Below, one piece after another: positions 20,687 through 32,321 of a stretch of 64,000 nucleotides of DNA (position 1 is its first letter; each line of letters begins with the position of its first letter). Location of the stretch: contig CM074133.1 in the NCBI GenBank assembly GCA_037178625.1, positions 2,852,001 to 2,916,000 on the forward strand, given 5' to 3'. The DNA comes from Skeletonema tropicum (Eukaryota; Bacillariophyta; Thalassiosirophyceae; Thalassiosirales; Thalassiosiraceae). A model generated the notes under the pieces. The model did no database searches and was not told where the DNA came from. It worked only from the letters and a program-made list of their open reading frames with translations. The position numbers and the translations under genes are program-made.

Positions 20687-22500
20687 ACCTCGCTCGTGGT
20701 CAAAAGTGTTCTCTCGCTGCGCTTGGCTCGTACATCTAATAATACACGGGGTTACGTTTGGCCTTCCCGCGTAATTTTGAGATGGAACGAGAAACGCAAA
20801 AAATCCATCATCCACCACACCTTTTACACCGTCACCATGATGTCCTCCACTCCTGTGGCCACAGTTAAGCGTGCATATTGAATACGCCTAGAATACTCGG
20901 CTTGATCAGTCGCATAAATCATCTTATACGCGCCCAAGCCAGGAAAACTCAGTCGATCCACCGTAAATGAATAAAATAACGTCGCCATCGACGGCATAAA
21001 ATTTACCACTTTCACCTCCATTCACCCCTCCTATGGACGTTTCGGCAATGATATGTTACAAAAGAGAGGATATCCTTTCACCACATCAATGTTATATATA
21101 CATTGGGCGTCTATTTATCCTTGGGTAGTCCAAACCCATTATCTAATCGATAATCAACCACATTTCACAAGTTAGACAGAATCTATTATTTGCTCCTTAA
21201 ACGCAATGCTGAAATCAACATCGTGAAGGACCGATAACATCAAATGAGTGGTAATTTATATACCAATTGATCGTATGCGTATATTCGAATACTTCGACAA
21301 GTGGATGATGCTTTATAGTGATTATAACACATGGGAGACAGTGTTATGTATGTTGGTTTTGATGTAGGCTAAATATGCAATGAGTTTTACTGAACAAACA
21401 AGTATTTCCTCAGAACTCATTGTTATTATCGCTCCCAAGGATGTTTACTATCATAATAATAATAAGCTGATGCTTGTTTGATCGATATGCATCCCGTTTC
21501 CATTAGCTTTCGGTTAGTTGTTGCGTTCGACAGAGACGAAAAACATGTACATTTTTTGTATCATCAAAATGATGTCATAAGAGCTTCCATTCCACTCCAA
21601 GGGTCAATTAATCGTCTATCACCATATTAGAGTCGATGGAGAGTATTGGTTGCCTTCATTGGTGTTATTGTCACTCCTTATTGCAGTAGGGCCAAAGATA
21701 AAAATGAACCATTGATGGACATCGAGTTACGACGTTGAGGATGGTGTTACCGGCCGAAACATCGGTACACTAAGACACCCACGCCTCCCTATGGATATAT
21801 ACACTCGATTGGTGGGCTGCAAGGATCATGCTTTATGTCTCCATGGGTTATGCACCGGCATGACTCTCCCTCCGACATGAACGGCAATGTTTCATTAGGA
21901 AACTTCGCGAACGAAACTTTTTATTGAAGGAATACATCGTAACCAATGCTCCGCGTTTTCTGCGCAGGGGTCGGGTGGTATATGATGAAGCTACTGTAAA
22001 AAAACGCGGAGGGTTTGCCATGTACTGGTGTAATGGTAGGAGATGTTCTCCGCTGTATAGTGTCTATGGTTGAGGATTTTTTTGAAGTTTGTGCCATTGT
22101 GTGTGATTTTTGCGTGGGGTGACGGAACTTTTCGAAGTCAGGTAGGTGTCTCAATATTTTTCTAATTTAGTCGAGATTAAGTGGCGTAACCCCGTGATAT
22201 AAATATAAATAAATTGTGTTTTTTTTGTGCACCCTCCCATGGTGGCGAGGAGCTGTGTCGCTTTGGACGCGTGCGCTGCGCACGGCCCGGCCAACTCACG
22301 TGTGGATGACATTTTCGGTACTCAAACTGTCCACGTAGGAATCCGTAGAAATACATTGCGTATATTTTTCAAAATACACCCCTGAGAGGAAAACCCCGAA
22401 CATTTTCGTGATCCCCATGCTTTTGCGAGTTAGAATATGCTGGGGGTTTTCCTCTCAGGACTTTGTGTGACGAATAATTAATGTAGTTAAATGGACTATA
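20687..22500. other. Gene-poor stretch with short inverted motifs
   Basis: No supported gene. Features seen: a 12-bp inverted pair CACGGGGTTACG (about 20746) and CGTAACCCCGTG (about 22183); a partial copy (about 22228-22275) of the 100-bp tandem repeat found at 25.2 kb; and an inverted pair CTGAGAGGAAAACCCC (about 22382) and GGGGTTTTCCTCTCAG (about 22444) that could be a small MITE or hairpin. A 65-residue minus ORF (20824-21021) is unrecognised and may be chance. Confidence 0.5.
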
Positions 22501-22638
22501 GATTTGTATAGATTCACAACTTTAAGGTCTTTGTGTGTGGAATCAGGTCTGCTTTGTGGCAAAAAAGGTTTTTTTTTGTTCCCGCCATTTCTAATTTCAT
22601 TTTCCTTCAGCATTTATCTGTCATTGCACATAGTAACC

Positions 22639-24948
22639 ATGTCGTCATGCCGCACTACCGGCCCTTCGCCTAGCCGCAACAACGGCGGCGAAAGCATACG
22701 AGACTCAGGGAACGTTTCATCAACACCTAAGCTTCGGTCTAGGACGCAAATTGTAACCCCGGCAACTACCACAAATGAGCAAACGACGTCCTCAACGAAA
22801 GGCACAGGTGCACATCGACGCAGGTCGAAGAGGGGTTGCCAGTCATCTGAACGAGCTGATGCAATTCACAGATGTTGAAACCCGTCAAGATGGATGTTTG
22901 TCAGGGATAAGATGGCTTGCACCAGTGAAACAAATTTACCAGAGAAAGAAAGAAATCGTAGCAAAATCATTCGTGTCAAGACGACACAAGAAAGTCTCCC
23001 TATCATCGTGGGTGACGAAGGACAAAAAGAAGCAAGCAGAACGGTTAATACAATGCTCTGTTGCATCGGTCAGGTTGGAGGAAGTAGTATTTACAAACTT
23101 AGTAGAGAACAGAAGATGTAAAAGATTTGTCAAGGCCTCGAAGAGGTACACAGAACCTGTGCAATGGGACGGAGAAACAGCATTGTACAAAATAAGCACT
23201 GATGGAGGTGCTGGATCCAACAAGCATGCTATAAATCCAGTCAATGTAAACAATCCTCAAGGGCAGGTAAGTTGCAGGAATTTGGGCGTATGTACTGCGA
23301 AGAGGTGAGCAAAGTCAATAAAGCAGATCAGGGATCGAAGTTCAAACCGAATATCACGCAGAATGTGACATACTCAATCACAAACGTTCCATTACTTGAT
23401 ATCCCTCTTGATTGTGTCACCTACGCGACCATGCATGTAGTGTTGGGACTCACGAAGTGGTTGGTTGATGTCACAATTTCGGGATACGAGCACATTGAGG
23501 CGAAAGCGGCAGCAAAGCAAAGTGAAGGAGATGCAAGTAATGACGGAGCAGTGTTTAGAGAAGAAATTGAATCGACCTTGAAGAAACTACAAAGATATGT
23601 TGAATTTCTTGACGATCAGGCGAAGGATGCTAAGTCTGCAGTCATAAGCCACAACGCAATATTAGAGAGGATCACTACACTATCGGAAGAACTGGGTGCA
23701 ATATTGGAAGGAAAAGAGGCTATTAACTCAGCTGCTGAACCGATGGTAGTCACAAATACAAGAGAGGAAGAAATCAGGGCACTGCTGGAGTCACTGCGTC
23801 TTCAAATTATTGACAACAATAGTGACAATGATGAAGGCAGTGGTGAAGATTCTTATTGCGTGAAGTACTTGCAAATGGTGCTTGAGCAGCAATGTATTAC
23901 GAACGAGACAATCAAAGAGTGTGAAGAATATTTGAAAGATCACAGCAGCAATGCATACAGAGTTTTCACTGCAGTGATGAAACAGTATGGTGTGGATCAA
24001 ACTACTTACTTTCAGGGTTCGATCGTCGGAAATCATTGCATGACCTTTGGAGAAAAGTCTAAGGACATCTACGGTAAAGCGGCCAAAGAATTGGAGCCCA
24101 TCATTGGTGTAGACGATGAATTGAAGCGCGAATTACATGCATTTACGGATAGACTGAAATCCATCTCGGAAGTGTGGTTCAAAATCATGAGAGTGATGAA
24201 GTCAGTCGAGATTCAATCGGACGAGGCAATTAGTCACTTTCAACAGGATACTGTGACATTGCGAGATCTGATATATAAACTTGTCGTAACTGATGTTCCG
24301 ATTTCTGGGTGGAAAAGGAAGTTGACAAGATCGATGAAGGCGCATCTTCTGTTTGGTCTCCATCTTTTGAAGCAGCTGCAAATGTGGGGCACTCTTGGTG
24401 GTATAGATGAACAAAACATAGAGACCTGTCATGCGATCTGGAATAAGTTATTGCGCCAGTTTGGAGCTACCCGTGGCAATGAACTCCAGAAGAAAGTGTT
24501 GAGTGAGTATCTATTTCAAACTTCACCATTTTTACATTGTGCAAAAGATCATGTGAAGAAGGAGACCAAGTCAAAACGGAAGAAGAAAACGAACAGTGGA
24601 GTCCAGAATTCTCGGCGCTGCGAAGAGGTTACTGATGTCGCATTGGTTGATAGTAATGTCGTGCTTGGTCCTTTGGCGACTAGCATCAATGACGAAGAGG
24701 CTCTCCACCAAGAACTAGTACTCACGGATGAAGTTGTTGCGGATGATGTTGCGGTAGTTAACAGTGACGGCAGCGATGATGATGCAGCCATAAAAGTGAC
24801 AGAAAATGATACTATGATCAAAATTTGCAATCATCCTGGTTGTGGGAAAATGCGGCTTGCTATGGCATGGCGTATCCATCAATATGAGTGCCACGAAGTG
24901 GTTACCACCGATACCAACAGTGGTGAGGATATGAATGTTGATGGTTGA
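22639..24948 (+). pseudogene. Transposon-type protein of unrecognised family, frame disrupted
   Basis: Two large open frames abut. The first (ATG 22775, to 23266) ends YKISTDGGAGSNKHAINPVN. The second (23267-24948, +2 frame) contains VTYATMHVVLGLTKWLVD, YFQGSIVGNHC, RSMKAHLLFGLHLL, GGIDEQNIETCHAIWNKLLR, and a C-terminal CNHPGCGKM...HQYECH cysteine/histidine finger. The same ordered blocks (xLHxxLGL, Yxxxxx(G)N, KxH.....EQxxExxH) occur in the protein at 40291-41424, so they form a family; I associate the layout with multicopy transposon proteins but cannot name it. A canonical donor GTAAGT lies exactly at the frame switch (23267), and an acceptor 38 nt later restores frame, so a very short intron is possible. 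An alternative N-terminal frame starts at ATG 22639. No terminal repeats could be paired. Confidence 0.45.
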
Positions 24949-25154
24949 TGCCAATTGGCAGGCTTAGTATATGTATAAATGTAATTGTGACTATGAGATG
25001 GTAGATTGTTGAATTAGTTGCATTTTAATTGGAGATATTCATCATGTAAGGCAGGTGGAAGAGAGACTCGTCATGGTTGTTAGCTAGAGAGATACCTTGG
25101 CTTGATGGAAAAAATGCTATCGCCAACATCGCTAAAATATCCAAAATGTAAGGC

Positions 25155-25415
25155 TGGTCGGGCCGTGTGCGCTCTTGCGTATGTTGCGAAAAGAGCCCTT
25201 TTATCCTTGGTCTGGTTCTTTGTGCACCCTCCCCTCGTGGCAAGGAGCTGTGTCGCTTTGGACCGCGTGCGCTCTCGGGTGTGTTGCGAAAGGAGCCCTT
25301 TTATCCTTGGTCCGGTTCTTTGTGCACCCTCCCCTCGTGGCGAGGAGCTGTATCGCTTTGGACGCGTGGCGCTCTCACGTGTGTTACGAAAAGAGCTCTT
25401 TTATCCTCCTTTTAT
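25155..25415 (+). repeat. 100-bp tandem repeat, about 2.5 copies
   Basis: Units start near 25171, 25271 and 25371, each containing GTTGCGAAAAGAGCCCTTTT, TTTGTGCACCCTCCCCTCGT and GAGCTGTGTCGCTTTGGAC with few differences. A partial copy in the same orientation lies at about 22228-22275. Frames remain open across the array, producing spurious ORFs up to 202 residues that I do not call genes. Confidence 0.85.
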
Positions 25416-25593
25416 TTTTGCTCCTAAATAGCCGTTTCGTGCGGTTTATTTCACACCTTTCCGGTTCCATCTTGAGAAAACCGTTGAGAAGGTTGAGAAA
25501 ACTGCTATTTATGTGTGTACATACGGTAAATCCCCCCACACACACCGTTTGGCTTGGTCTGTGGAAAATGATTATGTCAAAGGGAATTCTCAA

Positions 25594-25932
25594 TAGGGTG
25601 TCCAAGATGATGTTTGGATTCCTACTTTCCCACGTAGGATTCCCACATGGGATTCTGAGGTGGAAATCTGGGTTTCAAATTTCCATTTGTGTCCAAGCAT
25701 CAAATTTCCACCCTCAAATTCCCACTTTCCGAGGGCCTGCGCGATACTCCCCGCACAAAATAAAAAAATGCGTAGGATTCTGAGGTGGGAAAGTGGAAAA
25801 GTAGAATCCTACGTCGACGTGGGATTCTGGGGTGGACGTAGGATTTTGATTTTCAGAACCCCGCCGTCGGCGTGGGATTCTGGGGTGGGAAAGTGGGAAT
25901 TTGGCGTGGGAAAGTGGATCTTGGACACCCTA
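25594..25932. mobile_element. hAT-like MITE (339 bp)
   Basis: Inverted ends TAGGGTGTCCAAGAT (25594) and ATCTTGGACACCCTA (ending 25932), followed inward by a matching CTTTCCCACG block. Flanks ATTCTCAA and ATTCTCAT match at 7 of 8 positions, consistent with a hAT 8-bp duplication carrying one later substitution. A TA dinucleotide reading of the duplication is also possible. The interior repeats GGGATTCTGGGGTGGGAAAGT several times in both orientations. No coding capacity. Confidence 0.7.
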
Positions 25933-28100
25933 ATTCTCATCAATAAGCGGACCGTTGACACCATGCCTGCAATAGTGAAAATCTGAAAGGGATAAAACCA
26001 TTTCCTTTCAGATTTTTTGCCCTTCAGGTTTGCATTCGCTACACACAGAGCGTGGTCGCCACCTCGCGTTGGGATCCATGAGAAGAGGCCTGCAAGAAAT
26101 GGTCAATATTGGGAGTCCTGACTACTTCAACTCTGATCGGAACTCAAGTTTGCGTCGAAGAAGAAGCGGTTTCTCCGGTAGTAGGGTTTTTGATGAGAAC
26201 CGAACCCCGAGAGATTGGGCTTGATCATCGAGAGAACTGGAGAGACCCGAACTCCAAGTTCGGTAGGGCTATCGATGATCACTAGATGATTTACGTGAGT
26301 TGCTTCCATAATTTATATGCGATTGCCTGGCCAGATTCTTTGGAAGCTGTAGAGAATATAGCGAAGAGAGAGTTTTTTTCTGTGCCACTCTCCGCTTTGT
26401 GCGGAGCAAGAAGGGGTGGGCAGGGGTCGTGTGATCAAGAGGGGTGGGCAGGATTATTGTCCTCAGGAGTCTCCGCTGGCTGCTGGAATTTCATCAGTTT
26501 TGGCAAGTGAAGGGACTTGACGCCCTCGCATAGATTCATTATCACATCAGGATCTACGCCTCGAATGCAAGGTGCCTACGGCTAGAAAATAGTTGGGTCG
26601 ATTTCAGTATGTCTGTGACGGAGACTCGCTTTAGAGATGGTAATCTACGCTCATCGAACCACCGACACGATGAGCCATCTCTGGTTTTCATGTAGACTTG
26701 TTGGAAGGAATGGACACACCTTGCCCAGGGATTGCTGACTATCATAATGCATCTCTGGAGGAATGGAACCATGTTGCGGGAAGGATGAAGATACTGAGGG
26801 GAGAGTCAGGTCGTTCATCATTCACGGATCGATGATGTGTTAACAGTTTGAGAAGGTCTATCTCTCAAACATCGTAAATTGGGACCTGCATTAAAGACTT
26901 AGGCAAGGGGGAATACAGACAATAACAGCAATGTCTTTATGCAGAAGGGGTAGGACGAAGTAGATCGTTTCTATCGCGGTGGAATCGGTAGTGTTGACAA
27001 ATAGTTGGTTTGACGACAGCCAGCTATTTGAGGTGAAACTCCGGGCCGGGATGAGCATTACGCCCCCTGGTTGCGGAACTCCTCGCGTGGAAAGTCGAGA
27101 AGGAAGTGGGGTTGGTCAAACAACCATGACTGATTAAGATTGAATCCAAGCCGACCTCAAGAGCCCGTTCTCTCCTCTGCGCGTTCGACGCCCAACGTTG
27201 CATGGGGGATAAATCTACGCAAGGGAGTTCTGGGGTTGTGCCACACTGTATCATGATGCCGAACACTATACCTCTCTTTGATGTGGTGTTGGTTTATCAC
27301 CGCATGCTTATCCTCCAAAGCATGTGATACAGGGTACGACAATGGATGCAATAGTGTGATCTGTGGTTAGTCTTGGCAACATGGGGGTTGATAGCATCCC
27401 AGTACTGACCATCACTAGGGAGGAGCCGTAGGTAATGGGAGAGACACCATGTGTCTTTTACCGAGGCTACTTTGCTGCTGGGGATGGCGTTTGAGTATTG
27501 TGACAGATGACAAGCTCAGCTTGAGAGGAAGATTGCTGAAATCATTCTCAACGGCTACCGAAGTGAGCATATGAAATCTGCGCGATCTATCAATCAAACG
27601 CTTTCGGAAGATGATAGTCCTAAGTCCCTTGGCCTGGAGGATGGAAAGGTTATCATCAGGACTTGTCGTTATCTATTGTGCAGAGCAAGAAGGGGTGGAG
27701 GTGCCTGCCCTACGTCACGGTACCCTGCGACATTGTTGGGCATGTTTGTTATAGAGGCGTCTCCCTGTCTAATTCAGGCCAGGATGAGCAACACGTCCCC
27801 CTGGTTATGAACTAACTATGACTATGGCATGTTCGCAATGAGTTCGTGTGAGCTGGCAATACCAGCCATGTGGACTACTGGAGGTGTATTTGGGTGCGAC
27901 CCTGACACACTTTTTGCCCTTCATACGATTGCATAATAACAGTAGTTAGGATTCCTTTTGACTACTTATATTTATGAAGCCTGAGGACTTTATGATCCCG
28001 TTTTAGCAAGCAAGTTAGAGCCGCTTCGTACGAGTCTATTCTCATTCCAAATAGCAAGCAAGGTAAGGCCAACATGAATCAAAACTAAAAAGAATAAAAC
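25933..28100. repeat. Degenerate repeat-rich region
   Basis: No gene supported. Paired relics include: AAACCAT..CCTTTCAGATT...CTTCAGGTTTGCATTCGCT at 25995-26040 and 28101-28142; AGCAAGAAGGGGTGG at about 26407 and 27687; GGATGAGCA..ACG.CCCCCTGGTT at about 27049 and 27781; and AAGTTAGAGCCGCTTC at about 28012 and 28151. The pattern suggests an old, internally duplicated element. Minus ORFs of 60-80 residues at 27024-27351 are unrecognised. Confidence 0.5.
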
Positions 28101-30473
28101 CATACCCTTTCAGATTCATGACGCTTCAGGTTTGCATTCGCTTCCAACAACAAGTTAGAGCCGCTTCCGAGCGTTCGTTCTCATGCCAACAAAAATAACT
28201 GTCCGCAAGACCCATTTCGGGGGGGCTAGCGGACCAGCAAGCCGAGCTGGTCCGGTCTAGTTACTCCTATCAGGGAGTATATGTACTTACTGGCTTTTCT
28301 TTTGTGAATTGGTATCTTACTACTCCAGATTCTTGGGTACTTCTTAGCTTGACCACCAGCCAGTAGGCCTTTAGGCCTTGATAAGGCCCTTTCCACTCGC
28401 GGTAAGCGGTTAATTAGGGTTAAGCCCGCCCTTTCCCGCTGCCAGATTTGGCCGTCCGTCCGGGTTTGTTCAGGTTTGTTCCCTGTTCAGCCTGGCAACC
28501 TGTAGCCTGACGTTTTTGAGAGACAATAAAATTCTGTCTTCTTCCAGATGTTTCTGTTTTCTGGTACTAAGTGTACTATTCCGATTGGTAAATCGTCAAT
28601 AGGCTGTCAATAGGATGGAGTAGAATCAACAACCCCCTGAGGTAGATTTTTTTGTGTACGTAGGAACTGTCCAAGAAGCGGTACCAAAGTGGCGCCAACG
28701 ATCATCGAGAACATTGTCACGATGGGATTTCCGCCCGATTATCGTACTTTACTAGAGGCATGGTGTTATCATATAAAAGATATAATGCTCGGGGTGTTTT
28801 TATATATATATATATATGAATGTATGAAGCGACTTGATATGTACCGATTTTTACATTTGATGTAAAATAAAAGCCAATCAGTGCACATGGATGTGTATCC
28901 TCATCTCCTCCGTGAGCAATGAACGATGGTGCTATAACAAATATTTGAGCACTATCGACACCAAATACTGTTAAAATAACGATTATACAGTTATGTTATG
29001 AATGTGTATATCTTTTTATTGCATAATAATTAATTTTGAGGCCCACAGATCCCTGTCATTCAACACAAACACTTGTGCTTGAACACCTATCTCCTACAAG
29101 AGAATACGCTTTGTGCATTCCAACGATGTCAGCAGTGACCATATGCAGCTTCATCCGTCGAACATTACTTCATTGAAACCGGAGAGTCTTAACAAGTCAC
29201 TGAAGATTCCACTTCGATCTATTCAGAGCAATGTAGCGCCAAAACAACAGCCTTCTTCGGAGACAATATGTGCACTTATTCCACCCTAATTGAACTTCAA
29301 GTCACACAACTACGACCCTATCTCTTCAATCAAATGCAATAGTTGCTGTGCCGTTGTTGTCGGATGGTGAGGTTGGATTAAATAACGAAACCATTGGAAT
29401 TTGTTCGAGGAATGGCCATGTGTTGGGCTATGGTGATACCAAGGCTGAGTTCGCGATGGTAGTGTAGTCAGTGAAATCGGATATCCTTAACATCTCCACG
29501 GCACAAAGCGATCCTTACATATTATTGAGAGCTCTGCTGTAGTGTTTAGTTGTCTCGTCATGATCAGAGGTCGGAATAGAGCAATGAAATGGGTGACATT
29601 GTGTGTAATCGATGATGTGATGTGTAGCAGCAACGTGGTGCCTGACGGAGTGCTATGGCCATATGAAGTCACTAACAATGAATCACACCGACACCCAATG
29701 TCTATATGTATAAGCGGTGGCAAGGGTTGATGGAGAGAGGCCGATTGTACCATTCATATTGAGTGGAATTGGACGATGATGGTAATTTGCGCTGCTATAG
29801 CGGCATTTTGATTTGCGTCTCTGCTCTTTAATAACTAAGTTGAGTAGGCTCGGATTTGGATTACTTGTATTCTAAGCTATTCATGGACTACCATACCCAA
29901 CCTACTGTGGATGTAATGGAGGGGGTGCGATTTTTTATGTTATGGCACTTTTATGGCGGAAATGGTGCCATGGCGTTGCGGATTGTCGCGGTGGTGGAAC
30001 TTTTTGGTGGTGGCCAAAAACACATTTGGGGGCTCTTCTGACCTTCTCAAGTGCCGGATGGAGCTACATACTATTCCTACGTGAATACGCCACCCCGCAG
30101 GGTCCGTGATTGAAGACAGATAGGAAACAATGAACCTACCTGTCCTTCCGGCCGTAGTTGTATATACTTCCAATGAACCTGCGGTTTATTTACCCTTGAC
30201 CTGCGGGACTTCTTTTACATACGCTTGCGTTAATATTGCGTTGAACAACTGAACCGAGCCTAATTTCTCTTCGTTGTACTCCTAGATTGTCTCTTCGGTT
30301 GTACTTCTTATCCATGTAAAGTAGGTGTCTATCTTATAGAGTAGGTGTCAGCATTAGTAAACTTCACAGTTTCACTCCCTGATACTTCTTCGAGTAATCA
30401 CAGATCAGTTAGATTCTGCAGCCAGGTCCAAAATCGAAAGTGAAAGTGAATTATCCATCGCTCAATAATAATA
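28101..30473. other. Gene-poor stretch with a paralogous empty site of the mariner MITE
   Basis: About 28285-28375 is the reverse complement of the sequence around the MITE at 13878-14057, minus the MITE: CAATTCACAAAAGAAAAGCC and GCCTACTGGCTGGTGGTCAAG are both recognisable. A TA microsatellite sits at about 28800-28816. A short hairpin GGACCAGC...GCTGGTCC is at about 28231. No protein-coding gene is evident. The last ~100 bp should hold the promoter of the DUF6824-like gene. Confidence 0.5.
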
Positions 30474-31948
30474 ATGAAGCCAACTGATAGCGATGTTCTT
30501 TCAGGCCGTGGAGCTTGGTACAATCAACACCCCGGCAATAAGCAATTTCGGAAGATGATTGACAAGCAGAAGGTAGGATATTTTTTGTATAGTCCCAATA
30601 TTTTTCTTTCGCCCAATTGCCGAACGTATGAAATGATAGCTGAGTTATAATCACATTCCACTGTTTTTCCACAAAGGATGTCTACATGTCTGGCACGAAG
30701 AAGCAAAAGATTGACATCTCCAAGGCCATCGTTGAAGCCGTCTATTCGAAGGATCCCCCCGGTAGATTTCTCAAAAGGTGTTCTGAAACTGGTCAATGGA
30801 AGAAGCTGTCGAACAGAGAAGCAGCCGATAGGGTAGTGCAAGCGATAGCGTATGCCGTTAGAGGTAAGGATGAATCGAAACGGAGGAGAGAAGAACTTCG
30901 GCTTTCCCGTCGAATATCTCGGCAACAGAGCGTTGATCGATCTGTTCATCTTGATCAAGACGAGACAACGAATCAGGTGTTGAATCAAAATAATTCCACT
31001 TCCGTGACAAATCATGACCTTGCTGCCCGACATGGAGGGGCAGTAGGCACATGGAATAACACGCAATCCGCAACTGATCTGCTTCGTATGCCTGGAACTG
31101 GAAACTCCAATCTACAGCAGCAACTTCATCTTCTACAGCAATTGCATCAATCTAGCACTAGCGCAGTTGCCACCCTCCCAACATCTGCAGACAAGACTTC
31201 CATCAATGAAAGCGTGAATCAGAATGGATTGATCCAGCTACTTCTTCAGACGCTGCAGCAGCAGCAGCAGCAAAAACAACAACAACAACTTCTTCAGCTT
31301 CAGTCCATTTTGGCTCCCCCGAATAATTCTTTGGGGCAGTTACTGCAGCCACAAACTGCGACTCAACATCATCTGCTGAATCAGGCACTGCAGCAACAGC
31401 TTCTACATCATCTCTTGAATCAGCAGAATGTGCACCCATCTGCGTCACTTCCTATTTCAATCTCCACATCTGCCCCATTCTTGAGGGGGCATCAACCTCA
31501 GTCAGCTGCTAATCTCTTATTGAATCTGCAGCAACAATCGAATCTTCCACCGTCAAATGCACATTTGCTCAGCAACGTGCTGAGCCATTTACAACGCCAA
31601 CCAAATCCAAGCGTAGGGGTAGTGATATCCAACGCTCCCCAGTGCCAGCAAACGAATCAACAACAACGCAGTATGATGCTGCAGCAAAATCAGTTGCTGG
31701 CGTCAACTCCGGGTAACACTTCTAATCAGTTGCCGTTTCGGCTGCAGCAACAGTTGGATCCGCGCCTTCCACAGGCATTGTCCGCAACAACTTTACGGCA
31801 GTTTCAACTATACTTGCAGGGCCTTCCACCGCCATCGATCAATTCTACTGGGATGACTTCAGCCAATATTGCTACTGAATCTGCGACGCAAGAGGAGAGC
31901 AAAGATGAAGAGCATATCGAGCCAGAAGACGAAAACGACGGTGACTAG
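30474..31948 (+). CDS. DUF6824-like diatom protein with polyglutamine tail, full-length paralogue
   Basis: Exon 1 (30474-30572, 33 codons) and exon 2 (30677-31948) are joined by a phase-0 intron GTAGGATATT...CCACAAAG, giving 456 aa. The N-terminal domain reads PTDSDVLSGRGAWYNQHPGN then FRKMIDKQK, AIVEAVYSKDPPGRFLKR and REAADRVVQA, as in the diatom DUF6824 domain. The rest is glutamine/leucine/asparagine-rich, with a run near residue 190, and an acidic C-terminus (EESKDEEHIEPEDENDGD). Intron position and much of the intron sequence are shared with the copy at 12158-13505, so the pair arose by DNA-level duplication and inversion. This copy keeps the ~70 C-terminal residues the other lost. Probable nuclear or regulatory role is an inference from low complexity only. 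Confidence 0.75.
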
Positions 31949-32295
31949 ATCTGGATTATTCACTCGTCTTGCTTCATGTTGGTGTCATTCATTAGAGATG
32001 AATAATTGCATAGATGATAGTGAACAATAATCGCCCAAAAATTGAAATGCATTTGATGTAATGATTTCAATACACACCTGCCCTCATCAAATTGCATATG
32101 TATCAATACTCCTTGGTTGTTGTTGAATGAGTGAGTATGGAACAACGAACAACGCAACGTGCGTAAAGGAAATAGTATTGTATCGTGTACTCCTAATAAA
32201 TAAAATCGTCTATCGTGTGTAACTGAACTGCAAGTAGTACAAACAGAAGATATCCCTACCTACCCCTATGTGAGGTTTTTACCCGCATTTAGAAT

Positions 32296-32321
32296 CTAAG
32301 TGAGGTTTAAACCTCACTTAG
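32296..32321. repeat. Perfect 26-bp palindrome
   Basis: Arm CTAAGTGAGGTTT followed immediately by its reverse complement, no spacer. Another GTGAGGTTT precedes it at about 32270. It lies about 350 bp downstream of the DUF6824-like gene. Confidence 0.9.

Noticed and set aside
20746..22194. DNA element bounded by CACGGGGTTACG inverted 12-mers
   Set aside because: Only 12 bp match, no convincing duplication, and no coding sequence inside; could be chance.
23267..23277. 11-nt intron GTAAGTTGCAG
   Set aside because: It would restore frame but is far too short for splicing; the 38-nt alternative or a frameshift is more credible.
25102..25783. Overlapping plus-strand ORFs up to 202 aa
   Set aside because: They are translations of the 100-bp tandem repeat in different frames and run into a MITE.
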